Positions 1-5,691 of a stretch of DNA of 11,429 bases are shown here, in pieces. The first letter of the stretch is position 1; the number at the start of each line of letters is the position of its first letter. The position numbers and the translations under genes are program-made. The stretch lies in NCBI GenBank assembly GCA_002320665.1, contig DCKO01000049.1:1-11429 (forward strand), given 5' to 3'. This DNA comes from Micavibrio sp. UBA1672 (lineage in GTDB: Bacteria > Pseudomonadota > Alphaproteobacteria > Micavibrionales > Micavibrionaceae). Below the pieces are notes generated by a model. The model made no database searches. It was given only the letters and a program-made list of their open reading frames with translations, and was not told the DNA's origin.

Positions 1-578
1 GCAGACGCAAAAAAAACGACGACTTTGATGGCACTTCCAAACGACAACCAGCCAGCAAAGATCTTCTGGAATCCATACCTGCCGATAAAAGCTTACAAGT
101 TAAAGTCGGCATAGGGAGAATCAGCGATCATGCTGTTGCCAGAGGCCAGAAAATACTGGATGAAAACACCATTAACTTCATACCTATTGCTGAAGAATTT
201 ATTAAAAAGCTGGAAGAAGCCCTTAGGAAATCCCGCACACAAGAACAAAGCCATAATATTACGATGATCGAGTTAACAGCGCCCATCATGCAGATTAAGG
301 CAAATGCTAAAATCTTCCATCAGGAACTGGTGGGTGATCTGGCCGCAATTATCCTGAATTTCATGGAAAGCCTTGCCTCTTTTGATAAGAATGCACTAGA
401 TATTATTGAGGCCCATATAAAAACACTCCAACAAATTCTAAAGGGCAATATCAACGATACAAATAGTCAAACCGGACAAACCTTCAAGGCAGAACTTAAA
501 AGCGCCTGTAACCGCTACAAAAAACTCAGAGCAGCCCAATTACAGCATAAAATGCGGCAAGAACTCGAAAAAACATAA
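1..578 (+). CDS. Unrecognised protein, C-terminal part (5' truncated by window edge)
   Basis: The reading frame is open from base 3 to the TAA at 576-578, giving 191 residues. An ATG at 264 lies inside this open frame, and the codons before it read as ordinary hydrophilic protein, so the gene very probably starts left of the window. The visible start is rich in Lys, Arg and Asp and looks disordered. The rest alternates charged and aliphatic residues in a pattern expected for amphipathic helices, ending in a basic, Gln-rich tail (QLQHKMRQELEKT). No signal peptide, membrane segment, Cys cluster or catalytic motif is visible. I do not recognise the family; a helical adaptor or structural protein is only an inference. 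It is convergent with serA and ends at the hairpin terminator 582-611. Confidence 0.75.
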   Translation, partial: RRKKNDDFDGTSKRQPASKDLLESIPADKSLQVKVGIGRISDHAVARGQKILDENTINFIPIAEEFIKKLEEALRKSRTQEQSHNITMIELTAPIMQIKANAKIFHQELVGDLAAIILNFMESLASFDKNALDIIEAHIKTLQQILKGNINDTNSQTGQTFKAELKSACNRYKKLRAAQLQHKMRQELEKT

Positions 579-581
579 TAT

Positions 582-611
582 AATAGCCCTTATCTCTCAA
601 TAAGGGCTATT
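582..611. terminator. Bidirectional hairpin terminator between the truncated gene and serA
   Basis: A perfect 12-bp inverted repeat: AATAGCCCTTAT at 582-593 pairs with ATAAGGGCTATT at 600-611 around a 6-base loop. It lies 3 bases after the plus-strand stop and 21 bases after the serA stop. The AT-rich arm ends give short A and T runs on both sides, so it can serve both convergent genes. Confidence 0.85.
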
Positions 612-632
612 TATCAATCTATATAATCTTAT

Positions 633-2213
633 TTAAGCAAATTTCAGACGTTTGATCTTTGTAATCTGTGGCAATTCGGACACCTTTTTGAAAAGGTCAT
701 CCGATAAAGGCTCATCCAGAGCCACAAGACAAATTGCCTCATCCCCGCTCGCCACACGACCCAAACGGAAATCAGCTATATTTTGTCCAGCTTCACCAAG
801 AATTGTACCCAAACCACCAATAAGACCCGGCTTATCTTTGTTACGAATATACAGCATATCCGTTGCTAGGGCTGTTTCAACAGGCACGCCTTCTATATTT
901 ACAATGCGTGGCTCTTTATCGGTAAACAATGTTCCCGTCACATTCCGCGTATTTTTGGATGTTGTAACAATCACATTGATCATAGAGCGCCAGTTTTTGG
1001 ATTTATGATCATAGCTCTGTTTGATATCAATACCGCGGCTCTCGGCTATTTGCATCGCGTTCACCATATTTACACTATCAATTTGTGAACCCAGCAGATT
1101 CGCAATCAAAACAGATGTAATCGGATCAGTATTTACATCGGCAACCGTACCTTCATATTCGATCTCGATTTTCTGGATCGGATTTTCTGTAATCTGTCCG
1201 GCAAATTGCCCAAGATCCTCAGCCAGCTTCAAATAGGGCTTAAGCTTCGGCGCATCCTCGGCAGAAATAGATGGCATATTCAGCGCATTAGTCACACCGC
1301 CATGCACCAGATAATCCGCCATTTGCTCGGCGACTTGTATCGCCACATTCACCTGCGCTTCCTTGGTTGCAGCGCCCAAATGCGGCGTACAAATTACATT
1401 CTCATACCCGAACAACGCATTCTCCTTGGCTGGCTCTACCTCAAACACATCCAAGGCCGCGCCTGCAACCTTACCGGAATCAAGCGCATCCTTAAGATCG
1501 GCTTCGATAACGACACCACCGCGCGCGCAGTTAATAATACGCACACCGTCTTTCATCTTAGCGATTGTATCTTTATTGATCAGGCCAGAAGTATGCTCAT
1601 TCTTCGGCACGTGAATAGTAATAAAGTCCGAACGCTCCAGCAATTCATCAAGCTCGACCTTCTCGACGCCAAGCTCATCAGCGCGCTCTTGTGTCAAGAA
1701 CGGATCAAAGGCAATAACCTTCATCCGAAGACCAAGAGCGCGATCCGCCGCAATCGAGCCAATATTCCCGCATCCAATAACACCGCAAGTCTTGTTATAA
1801 AGCTCCGTACCCATAAAGCGCTTCTTTTCCCACTTACCGGCATGCGTACTCTCATTGGCCTGCGGAATATCACGCGCCAAGGACACCATCATCGCAATCG
1901 CATGCTCGGCAGTCGTAATCGAATTCCCAAAAGGCGTGTTCATCACAACCACCCCCGCCGCCGTAGCCGCAGGTATATCAACATTATCCACGCCAATACC
2001 GGCGCGGCCAACCACTTTCAGGTTTTTGGCTTTTGCAATCATCTCCGCGGTCACAGTCGTCGCCGAACGGATCGCAAGACCGTCATATTGGTCGATAATT
2101 TCAAGTTGTTCTTCAGGGGAAAGGCCGGGTTTGAAATCGACGTCTACGCCATTCTTTTCAAAAATTTCCACAGCCAAGGGGTCCAGCTTATCGCTGATAA
2201 GTACTTTAGGCAT
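633..2213 (-). CDS. serA: D-3-phosphoglycerate dehydrogenase
   Basis: Cytosolic enzyme that oxidises 3-phosphoglycerate to 3-phosphohydroxypyruvate with NAD+, the first committed step of serine synthesis. The 526 residues match the long SerA type (about 525-530). Residues 1-100 and 290-315 form the substrate-binding domain. Residues 101-289 form the Rossmann domain, with GCGNIG at 147-152. The catalytic residues are visible as Arg231 (CARGG), Glu260 (VFEVEP) and His278 (TPHLG). An intervening domain spans about 320-450 and a C-terminal ACT domain begins near 452 (LYIRNKDKPGLIGGLGTIL), the usual site of serine feedback. The ATG is supported by AGGAG at 2222-2226 with an 8-base spacer. serC is not adjacent, so it appears to be transcribed alone. 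Confidence 0.98.
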   Translation of the reverse strand: MPKVLISDKLDPLAVEIFEKNGVDVDFKPGLSPEEQLEIIDQYDGLAIRSATTVTAEMIAKAKNLKVVGRAGIGVDNVDIPAATAAGVVVMNTPFGNSITTAEHAIAMMVSLARDIPQANESTHAGKWEKKRFMGTELYNKTCGVIGCGNIGSIAADRALGLRMKVIAFDPFLTQERADELGVEKVELDELLERSDFITIHVPKNEHTSGLINKDTIAKMKDGVRIINCARGGVVIEADLKDALDSGKVAGAALDVFEVEPAKENALFGYENVICTPHLGAATKEAQVNVAIQVAEQMADYLVHGGVTNALNMPSISAEDAPKLKPYLKLAEDLGQFAGQITENPIQKIEIEYEGTVADVNTDPITSVLIANLLGSQIDSVNMVNAMQIAESRGIDIKQSYDHKSKNWRSMINVIVTTSKNTRNVTGTLFTDKEPRIVNIEGVPVETALATDMLYIRNKDKPGLIGGLGTILGEAGQNIADFRLGRVASGDEAICLVALDEPLSDDLFKKVSELPQITKIKRLKFA

Positions 2214-2259
2214 AATTTTAACTCCTAGTTTTGTCTTGTTATAGGAAAACAGGCGTCAA

Positions 2260-2288
2260 CAAATATGCCTAATTTGGATAGATGTCAA
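2260..2288 (-). promoter_or_regulatory. serA: Possible serA promoter
   Basis: A perfect -35 TTGACA (complement of 2283-2288) sits 17 bases from a weak -10 TATTTG (complement of 2260-2265), placing a start near 2253. A better -10-like TATAAC lies at 2238-2243 but lacks a matching -35. One of these probably drives serA; the sequence does not decide which. Confidence 0.4.
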
Positions 2289-2299
2289 ATGGAATTATT

Positions 2300-2689
2300 T
2301 TAGCGCTTGGTAATATTATCCCTAACCCAAAGTGCAAAAGCTTCTTCAGAGATTTCACTGCTTGCCAAACCAAGCACAGCCTGAATTGCATCCACAGGCG
2401 TGGCCGTTAATTTATAGCCATTAATCCCTAAAAACAAACCAACCGATAGGAATGCCGCGCGTTTATTGCCATCGACAAAAGGATGGTTTTTCGCCAGCCC
2501 ATAAGCATAACACGCCGCAAGATCAGCTAAATCAGCCTCAGAATTATAATGCGCCAGATTTTCAGGCCGCGTCATCGCCGATTCAAATAGCCCCTCATCA
2601 CGCACGCCGCTCCCTCCGCCATGCAAAGACAGGCTTTCTTCATGCAACATCCGAAGGACTTGCACATCAATCCATTTATAAGAAGTCAT
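2300..2689 (-). CDS. doc: Doc (death-on-curing) family toxin, Fic fold
   Basis: Toxin of a type II toxin-antitoxin pair. The 129 residues match the Doc family (about 125-130). The Fic/Doc signature HPFVDGNKRAAF is at residues 69-80: His69 is the catalytic base position, Asp73 the metal or acid position, and Asn75-Lys76-Arg77 the phosphate-binding part. As in P1 Doc, Lys replaces the second Gly of AMPylating Fic proteins (GNGR). In P1 Doc this form phosphorylates EF-Tu and stops translation, and the same activity is inferred here. The upstream LHGGGSGVRDEGLFESAMTRP (residues 22-42) is also typical of the family. Its ATG overlaps the antitoxin stop by one base (TAATG), so the two genes are translationally coupled. 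The active-site motif is intact. Confidence 0.95.
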   Translation of the reverse strand: MTSYKWIDVQVLRMLHEESLSLHGGGSGVRDEGLFESAMTRPENLAHYNSEADLADLAACYAYGLAKNHPFVDGNKRAAFLSVGLFLGINGYKLTATPVDAIQAVLGLASSEISEEAFALWVRDNITKR

Positions 2690-2913
2690 TATTTCGCCAG
2701 AACTTTGAAGGTGTCGCGGTATTCACGCATAAAATCACGCCCGATCTCAAGCTGATCTTCTATGCTCGGATCATAGGGCGTGAGCAAAAGCCCCTCCGGC
2801 GTTTCGATCACATAAAGCTTATCGCCCTTTTCGACCTTTAGCTTCGCCAGTAATTCCTTGGGAAACACCGCCCCCGTCGAAGACCCCACAGTCGTAAGTT
2901 TGATGGTATCCAT
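2689..2913 (-). CDS. AbrB/MazE/SpoVT-type antitoxin of the Doc toxin
   Basis: A 74-residue protein. Residues 1-50 match a swapped-hairpin AbrB/MazE DNA-binding domain: KLTTVGSSTGAVFPKELLAKL, then VEKGDKLYVIETPEGLLLTPYD. The charged C-terminal helix (about 51-74, EIGRDFMREYRDTFKVLAK) is the part expected to wrap and block the toxin. The classic Doc partner is Phd; AbrB-type partners are also found with Doc-family toxins. The start is supported by GAGGAG (complement of 2921-2926) with a 7-base spacer. It comes first in the operon, as usual for antitoxins. It probably represses its own promoter through the palindromes at 3025-3046. Confidence 0.92.
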   Translation of the reverse strand: MDTIKLTTVGSSTGAVFPKELLAKLKVEKGDKLYVIETPEGLLLTPYDPSIEDQLEIGRDFMREYRDTFKVLAK

Positions 2914-2930
2914 ATCTTATCTCCTCTTAA

Positions 2931-3016
2931 CGTCATCACCTGAATGACACAGTCATTCTAAGGTGATCCATCTGGATTCCTCTAGAATTTTCTGATTAAA
3001 AATTCGGGGAATGACG
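2931..3016. repeat. REP-like block of two tandem imperfect hairpins in the antitoxin leader
   Basis: The block is bounded by CGTCAT (2931-2936) and ATGACG (3011-3016). Hairpin 1 pairs ATCACCT (2935-2941) with AGGTGAT (2961-2967) and GAATGAC (2942-2948) with GTCATTC (2952-2958), leaving a 3-base loop. Hairpin 2 pairs ATTCC (2976-2980) with GGAAT (3008-3012) and GAATTTT (2985-2991) with AAAATTC (2999-3005). GAATGAC occurs three times counting both orientations. Dispersed intergenic repeats in proteobacteria often carry such GTCATTC ends. That this is one of them is inference, since only one copy is in the window. Confidence 0.5.
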
Positions 3017-3024
3017 GATTTTTA

Positions 3025-3046
3025 TATTATAATAAATATTATAATA
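3025..3046. promoter_or_regulatory. Tandem palindromic operator for the toxin-antitoxin operon
   Basis: Two exact copies of the 10-bp perfect palindrome TATTATAATA, at 3025-3034 and 3037-3046, separated by AA (centre to centre 12 bp, near one helical turn). The upstream copy contains the -10 hexamer of the operon promoter. This is the arrangement expected for autorepression by a dimeric AbrB/MazE antitoxin or its complex with the toxin. Confidence 0.6.
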
Positions 3047-3065
3047 AAGAAGAGGGTTTTGTCAA
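3038..3065 (-). promoter_or_regulatory. Sigma-70 promoter of the antitoxin-doc operon
   Basis: Both hexamers match consensus on the minus strand: TTGACA (complement of 3060-3065) and TATAAT (complement of 3038-3043), with a 16-base spacer. The predicted start is near 3031, giving a leader of about 118 bases that contains the two-hairpin block. Confidence 0.8.
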
Positions 3066-3119
3066 GATAACCAATATACAATCAAAGCAAAGAGCATTTT
3101 ATCTGGATTAGGAACGAGG

Positions 3120-3160
3120 AGCGTCATGTACAAATGGTACATAAGCGACCGAGTGACGCT
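3120..3160 (-). other. Imperfect nested hairpin just after leuA
   Basis: AGCGTCA (3120-3126) pairs with TGACGCT (3154-3160), and inside it ATGTAC (3126-3131) can pair with GTACAT (3137-3142). It lies 25 bases downstream of the leuA stop but has no following T run. It could stabilise the leuA 3' end or assist termination; this is weakly supported. Confidence 0.35.
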
Positions 3161-3184
3161 ACTCCAGAAGAAATGATCGAAGCT

Positions 3185-4765
3185 TTAAACCGCCTCACTC
3201 TGATCCATCTGAGCGTTTTTGCTCTCGCGCTTAGTCAGGAGTTTATTCAGCGCATGAATATAAGCCCGAGCACTCGCGACCAGCGTATCCGCATCCGCAC
3301 CAGTCCCCTGCACGCTCTTGCCGTTTTCCTCTAGGCGCACTGTCACCTCGGCCTGCGCATCCGTTCCGCCAGTCACCGCGTGAACCTGATAGAGCTTTAA
3401 CTTCGCATCTGGATGCGGGTAAATCTCGCGGATCGCCTTGAAAATCGCATCCACCGGGCCATTACCGGAAACACTGGCCGGCTCGTCCTTACCATCAACT
3501 TTCAAAACAAGCGTTGCCGTCTGCGGGCCGCTCGTACCGGCCTGCACCTGCAAGGACACAAATTTAATGCGGTCATTTTCCTGCCCGATCTCATCTTCGA
3601 TCAAAGCCACAAGATCATCCTCATAGACTTCCTTCTTGCGGTCTGCCAAATCCTTAAACCTTGCAAACGCATCATTCAGCGCATTATCACCCAGCTCATA
3701 GCCCAACTCCTCCAGCTTGCTGCGGAACGCATGGCGACCTGAATGCTTACTCATCACCAGCTTACTCTCGGTTAAGCCAACACTTTCCGGCGTCATGATC
3801 TCATACGTATTCGCATTTTTCAGCATTCCGTCTTGGTGAATACCGCTCGCATGGGCAAAAGCATTCGCCCCGACAATCGCCTTATTTGGCTGCACGGCAA
3901 AGCCTGTAATCGCCGATAACGTCTTGGACGCCTTGGAAATTTTCTCGGTTACGATGTTATTCGTATAGGGCATAATGTCGTGGCGCGTACGCAGTGCCAT
4001 TACAATCTCCTCCAGCGCGGCATTCCCCGCCCGCTCGCCAATGCCGTTAATTGTACATTCAATCTGACGCGCTCCGGCTCCAACACCCGCCAAGGAATTC
4101 GCCACAGCCAGCCCCAAATCATTATGACAGTGCGTAGAAATCACCGCCTTATCAATATTCGGCACGCGCTCCACCAGCATCGCAATCTTCGCGGCAAAAT
4201 CCAGCGGCGTCGCATAACCAACCGTATCAGGAAAATTAATCGTCCGCGCGCCCGCCTCTATCGCGGCTTCCACGCACTGACACAGAAAATCATCTTCCGT
4301 GCGCGAACCGTCTTCGGCTGACCATTCCACGTCATCGGTGAATTTACGGGCAAAGCTCACACTTTCCTTCACCGCTTCCAGCACGTCTTCCGGTGCCATC
4401 TGCAATTTATGCTTCATGTGCAAAGGACTGGTGGAGATAAAGGTGTGAATACGCTTACTTTCAGCGGGCTTAATCGCATCCGCAGAAGCTTCAATATCGC
4501 CCTTTTTCGCCCGTGAAAGTCCGCAAACCGTAGCATTCTTCACCACTTGCGCGATCTGGTTGACCGCCTCAAAATCCCCCTTAGAAGCCACCGGAAAGCC
4601 TGCCTCAATCACATCCACACCAAGCTCATCCAGAATTCTTGCCATCTTAAGCTTTTCTTCCAGATTCATCGCACAACCCGGAGATTGCTCCCCGTCGCGC
4701 AACGTCGTATCGAATATAATCACCCTGTTCGGGTCTTTTTTCACGATGTCATAAGCTCTGCTCAT
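3185..4765 (-). CDS. leuA: 2-isopropylmalate synthase
   Basis: Condenses acetyl-CoA with 2-oxoisovalerate to give 2-isopropylmalate, the committed step of leucine synthesis. The 526 residues fit the shorter (LeuA type 1) class. The HMGL-like TIM barrel spans about 15-285: FDTTLRDGEQSPG at 18-30 (Arg23 and metal ligand Asp24), HCHND at 212-216 (metal ligands His212 and His214), and the NGIGERAGN signature at 240-248. SGIHQDG at 307-313 belongs to the linker region. The regulatory dimerisation domain, which binds leucine for feedback inhibition, spans about 398-512. The last 15 residues are a polar tail. AAGGA (complement of 4774-4778) with an 8-base spacer supports the ATG. The long leader upstream suggests control by leucine supply. 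Confidence 0.98.
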   Translation of the reverse strand: MSRAYDIVKKDPNRVIIFDTTLRDGEQSPGCAMNLEEKLKMARILDELGVDVIEAGFPVASKGDFEAVNQIAQVVKNATVCGLSRAKKGDIEASADAIKPAESKRIHTFISTSPLHMKHKLQMAPEDVLEAVKESVSFARKFTDDVEWSAEDGSRTEDDFLCQCVEAAIEAGARTINFPDTVGYATPLDFAAKIAMLVERVPNIDKAVISTHCHNDLGLAVANSLAGVGAGARQIECTINGIGERAGNAALEEIVMALRTRHDIMPYTNNIVTEKISKASKTLSAITGFAVQPNKAIVGANAFAHASGIHQDGMLKNANTYEIMTPESVGLTESKLVMSKHSGRHAFRSKLEELGYELGDNALNDAFARFKDLADRKKEVYEDDLVALIEDEIGQENDRIKFVSLQVQAGTSGPQTATLVLKVDGKDEPASVSGNGPVDAIFKAIREIYPHPDAKLKLYQVHAVTGGTDAQAEVTVRLEENGKSVQGTGADADTLVASARAYIHALNKLLTKRESKNAQMDQSEAV

Positions 4766-4767
4766 TG

Positions 4768-4791
4768 CCTTATTCCTTATATATTTCGCCC
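4768..4791 (-). promoter_or_regulatory. leuA: leuA ribosome-binding region complementary to the leader-peptide codons
   Basis: On the minus strand this segment holds GGGCGAA (complement of 4785-4791), the Shine-Dalgarno AAGGA (4774-4778) and GAATAAGG (complement of 4768-4775). GAATAAGG is perfectly complementary over 8 bases to CCTTATTC in the leader ORF (complement of 4904-4911). GGGCGAA is complementary over 7 bases to the overlapping TTCGCCC (complement of 4900-4906). Either pairing would be expected to hinder leuA translation initiation. The complementarity is seen; its function is inferred. Confidence 0.5.
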
Positions 4792-4856
4792 AAGCGCCTG
4801 TTCCTTTTAGTGCGCTTTGCTTTACATTTCAATTATTTATGAGAGTTTTTTGTGAT

Positions 4857-4902
4857 CCCCTGTAGCGCAGGCATTACAAAATGCCTCATTCCCGCTCAGG
4901 GG
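4857..4902 (-). promoter_or_regulatory. Strong hairpin over the leader-peptide stop codon, without a U tract
   Basis: The outer stem pairs CCCCTGAGCG (complement of 4893-4902) with CGCTACAGGGG (complement of 4857-4867), ten base pairs with one bulged A. The inner stem pairs AGGCATT (complement of 4880-4886) with AATGCCT (complement of 4869-4875) around loop TTGT. The left arm contains the last leader codon and its TGA. The next minus-strand bases read ATCACAAAAAACTC, with no T run, so it is not a normal intrinsic terminator. A ribosome finishing the leader peptide would cover the left arm. Confidence 0.65.
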
Positions 4903-4952
4903 CGAATAAGGAGTAGTTCTAGGAGTAGTGATGTTTTACAAACTACGTTCAT
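4896..4952 (-). CDS. leuL: leuA leader peptide (leucine-codon rich)
   Basis: An 18-codon ORF, MNVVCKTSLLLELLLIRP, ending 130 bases before the leuA ATG. Six of its residues are Leu, in two runs of three (CTA CTC CTA, Glu, CTA CTC CTT), the layout of classical leucine attenuator peptides in which ribosome stalling senses charged leucyl-tRNA. It lies within the leader expected from the promoter at 5125-5153 and ends inside the hairpin 4857-4902. No good Shine-Dalgarno precedes the ATG; the in-frame opening extends back to a TTG at 4988, so the exact start is uncertain. The direct repeat ACTACTCCT encodes the two Leu runs. Confidence 0.7.
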   Translation of the reverse strand: MNVVCKTSLLLELLLIRP

Positions 4953-5000
4953 ATTTTTATAAAACCATGACTTTACTGGTTTTAGCAAGCTTTTTTAATA

Positions 5001-5087
5001 TTACGGTTTGAAAATCAAATAGTCCTTGGCCTGCCATAACAGGGCGCAAACCGTTCCGTAAGTCCAGCACCATGCAAGTTTAATCAT
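5001..5087 (-). CDS. Possible 28-residue small protein in the leuA leader
   Basis: An ATG-to-TAA ORF starting about 30 bases after the predicted leuA transcript start. The peptide begins MIKLAWCWTYGTVCALLW and ends KDYLIFKP: three Trp, two Cys, and a hydrophobic middle long enough for a short membrane-associated helix. Only a weak GGA lies directly before the ATG. It might be a real small protein, a second regulatory upstream ORF, or chance. It has no leucine-codon run. I do not recognise it. Confidence 0.35.
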   Translation of the reverse strand: MIKLAWCWTYGTVCALLWQAKDYLIFKP

Positions 5088-5124
5088 TTCCGTTCATCCG
5101 TGGCATTTAGTTATGTTGCACTGC

Positions 5125-5153
5125 TTATAAACCGATTCTGCACGATTTGTCAA
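5125..5153 (-). promoter_or_regulatory. leuA: leuA promoter
   Basis: Consensus -35 TTGACA (complement of 5148-5153) and -10 TTATAA (5125-5130) with a 17-base spacer, or TATAAG one base further downstream with 18. It begins 3 bases after the stop codon of the upstream acidic-protein gene. The predicted start near 5117 gives a leader of about 350 bases that contains the leucine-rich leader peptide. Confidence 0.7.
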
Positions 5154-5156
5154 ATT

Positions 5157-5498
5157 TTATGCAAAATCATCAAGACTGGGTAATGAAGGAGGCTCATCTC
5201 CTAATTTTCCACCTTTTTCAACTACAGGCTCTTCGTTTATTGTAACATCAGTCTGGTCTTGCAACTCACCAAGCTGAGATGATTCTATTTGCTCAATTTG
5301 ATCTAAATAAGGCTTTTTATCGTAAATCAATGTTCCGTTTGGATCTGATCCAACGCTTGCATCATGTCCTTTTTCCTGCGGTTTAATCCGCTGCTTCCCA
5401 TCAGAATCATAAGTATCGGGCACCTCAAAAGGCCGAAACTCCCCTTCGGTCAGCTCAATCTCGATATCCTCTATACCTTTTTTATTATTATCGCTCAT
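5157..5498 (-). CDS. Acidic protein of unknown function, coupled to the Trm112-like gene
   Basis: A 113-residue protein, strongly acidic and rich in Pro, Gly, Asp, Glu and Gln, with no Cys or Trp, no membrane segment and no signal peptide. It reads as largely disordered. A short segment near 12-30 (IEIELTEGEFRPFEVPDTYD) and the C-terminus (PSLPSLDDFA) look like possible binding motifs. Its ATG overlaps the stop of the preceding Trm112-like gene as ATGA, so translation is coupled and a shared role is plausible. The start is supported by this overlap and by GGGAG just upstream. I do not recognise the family. Confidence 0.75.
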   Translation of the reverse strand: MSDNNKKGIEDIEIELTEGEFRPFEVPDTYDSDGKQRIKPQEKGHDASVGSDPNGTLIYDKKPYLDQIEQIESSQLGELQDQTDVTINEEPVVEKGGKLGDEPPSLPSLDDFA

Positions 5499-5668
5499 AA
5501 CTCCCGCGCTTCCTCGACCAGCATCACCGGAATACCATCACGAATAGGATAAGCCAGCTTGGCTTGCTCGGAGATTAGCTCCTGCTTTTCCTTATCATAG
5601 GACAATGGTCCCTTCGTCAAAGGACAAACAAGAATTTCCAGTAATTTCGGGTCAACTTCTGTGCTCAT
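5495..5668 (-). CDS. Trm112 family (YcaR/UPF0434-like) small protein
   Basis: A 57-residue ORF. It starts MSTEVDPKLLEILVCPLTKG, contains LSYDKEKQELISEQAKLAYPIRDGIPVMLVEEARE, and ends with a TGA that overlaps the next ATG. The pattern DPKLLEILVCPLTKGPL...LAYPIRDGIPVML is the hallmark of bacterial Trm112-like proteins. Eukaryotic and archaeal Trm112 is the zinc-binding activator of several methyltransferases that act on tRNA, rRNA and release factor; the bacterial role is poorly defined. Only one Cys (15) is present here, so a full zinc site is not expected. It begins 23 bases after the CnoX-like gene ends, in the same operon. Confidence 0.9.
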   Translation of the reverse strand: MSTEVDPKLLEILVCPLTKGPLSYDKEKQELISEQAKLAYPIRDGIPVMLVEEAREL

Positions 5669-5691
5669 AGCCTTATTCTATCCTTTTTATC

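Noticed and set aside
1206..2228. A 340-codon plus-strand ORF, with several shorter ones, over serA
   Set aside because: It lies antisense to serA, whose 526-residue product has all catalytic motifs. The plus-strand product is Arg/His/Ile-rich without recognisable domains, typical of a shadow frame.
3134..3334. A plus-strand 66-codon ORF starting MVHKRPSDATPEEMIEALNRL at the leuA 3' end
   Set aside because: The first 20 residues look protein-like and might be a gene remnant, but most of the frame is antisense to leuA, there is no clear Shine-Dalgarno, and nothing continues it.
4857..4902. The leuA leader hairpin as a classical Rho-independent terminator
   Set aside because: The hairpin is strong but is followed by ATCACAAAAAACTC on the transcribed strand, not a U run.
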